From positions 147,881 through 211,880 of the forward strand of contig JANLFV010000002.1 in assembly GCA_024653345.1 (NCBI GenBank): 64,000 bases of DNA, in the 5' to 3' direction. Position numbers and translations under genes: made by a program. Numbering within the stretch: position 1 is the first letter of the stretch; each line of letters opens with the position of its first letter. Positions 63,951 through 64,000 of this stretch are shown here, one piece after another. Below the pieces are notes generated by a model. The model saw only the letters and a list, made by a program, of their open reading frames with translations, ran no database searches and had not been told where the DNA came from. The DNA comes from Candidatus Acetothermia bacterium (GTDB taxonomy: Bacteria > Bipolaricaulota > Bipolaricaulia > RBG-16-55-9 > JANLFV01).

Positions 63951-64000
63951 TGGACCCCTCGGATTGGACACCTCTGTTAGGGAGGGGTAAGGTCCAAGGA

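Noticed and set aside
1..64000. CRISPR array or prophage
   Set aside because: No regularly spaced direct repeats, cas genes, integrase-tRNA junction or phage structural genes were seen.

Overview
The window is GC-rich, tightly packed bacterial chromosome. Short 1-17 base overlaps are common inside operons, Shine-Dalgarno (SD) sites of the GGAGGTGA type are frequent, and sigma-70-type promoters with 16-18 base spacers can be read before many genes. Two tRNA genes, groESL under a CIRCE element, ksgA, valS, folC, uppS, cdsA and rpiA show a core chromosome. LolA-like, RlpA, RND (MMPL) and barrel-like proteins suggest an envelope with an outer membrane or a comparable outer layer. Composition, overlapping genes and the ferritin-like, nickel and corrinoid functions suggest a thermophilic or anaerobic, deep-branching lineage (the Acetothermia/Bipolaricaulota type comes to mind). 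That placement is inference only.

Layout. 1-5.3 kb: a divergent PurH-like gene, a CPBP protease, and a corrinoid uptake operon (binding protein, permease, ATPase, cobalamin adenosyltransferase). 5.3-9.8 kb: a HicB/HicA pair, a complete 1144-bp IS1-like element with an 8-bp target duplication inserted next to the ksgA start codon, a zinc-finger membrane protein with an unknown partner, tRNA-Leu and rpiA. 9.8-11.4 kb: a strong promoter, a possible structured RNA, a 29-codon ribosomal-type protein and a geranylgeranyl-reductase-like flavoprotein. 11.6-19.2 kb (minus strand): a peptide ABC transporter between two secreted repeat proteins, then small secreted or membrane proteins. 19.4-25.9 kb: UbiB plus phasin-like, and a TetR-controlled RND/LolA-like export operon with a palindromic operator. 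26.2-29 kb: a class III cyclase-TolB-TPR protein facing a single-domain cyclic-nucleotide-binding protein. 30.5-36 kb: valS-folC-uppS-cdsA. 36-38.9 kb: PiT/DUF47 phosphate uptake and SufS. 39-40.1 kb: a decayed IS.

40.2-46.7 kb: gamma-carbonic-anhydrase-like protein, MATE exporter, then nikR followed by a metal ABC operon containing an FmdE-like protein, with a palindrome around the operon's -10 box; then RlpA and DUF2227. 46.8-53.7 kb: groESL, patatin, lamin-tail protein, a dockerin-like/Ig-like/CAP secreted protein, a ferritin-like protein and a ZIP transporter. 53.7-56.9 kb: a five-gene sulfur/Fe-S operon made of a cysteine desulfurase with three altered PLP-pocket residues, an IscU-DUF59 fusion, a MarR regulator with a Cys-rich tail, TusA and DsrE2. 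56.9-64 kb: a PQQ-dehydrogenase-like propeller fused to DOMON, peroxiredoxin, AEC transporter, barrel-like protein, tRNA-Ser, an ArsB/NhaD-type permease, a tandem Usp protein and a small lipoprotein that ends where a possible IS end begins.

The most distinctive items are the sulfur/Fe-S operon, the propeller-DOMON fusion, the motif-eroded PurH-like protein, the fully delimited IS with an A_AAG_GGG frameshift signal, and a recurring promoter layout in which the start codon lies 5-7 bases after the -10 box (apparent leaderless genes).
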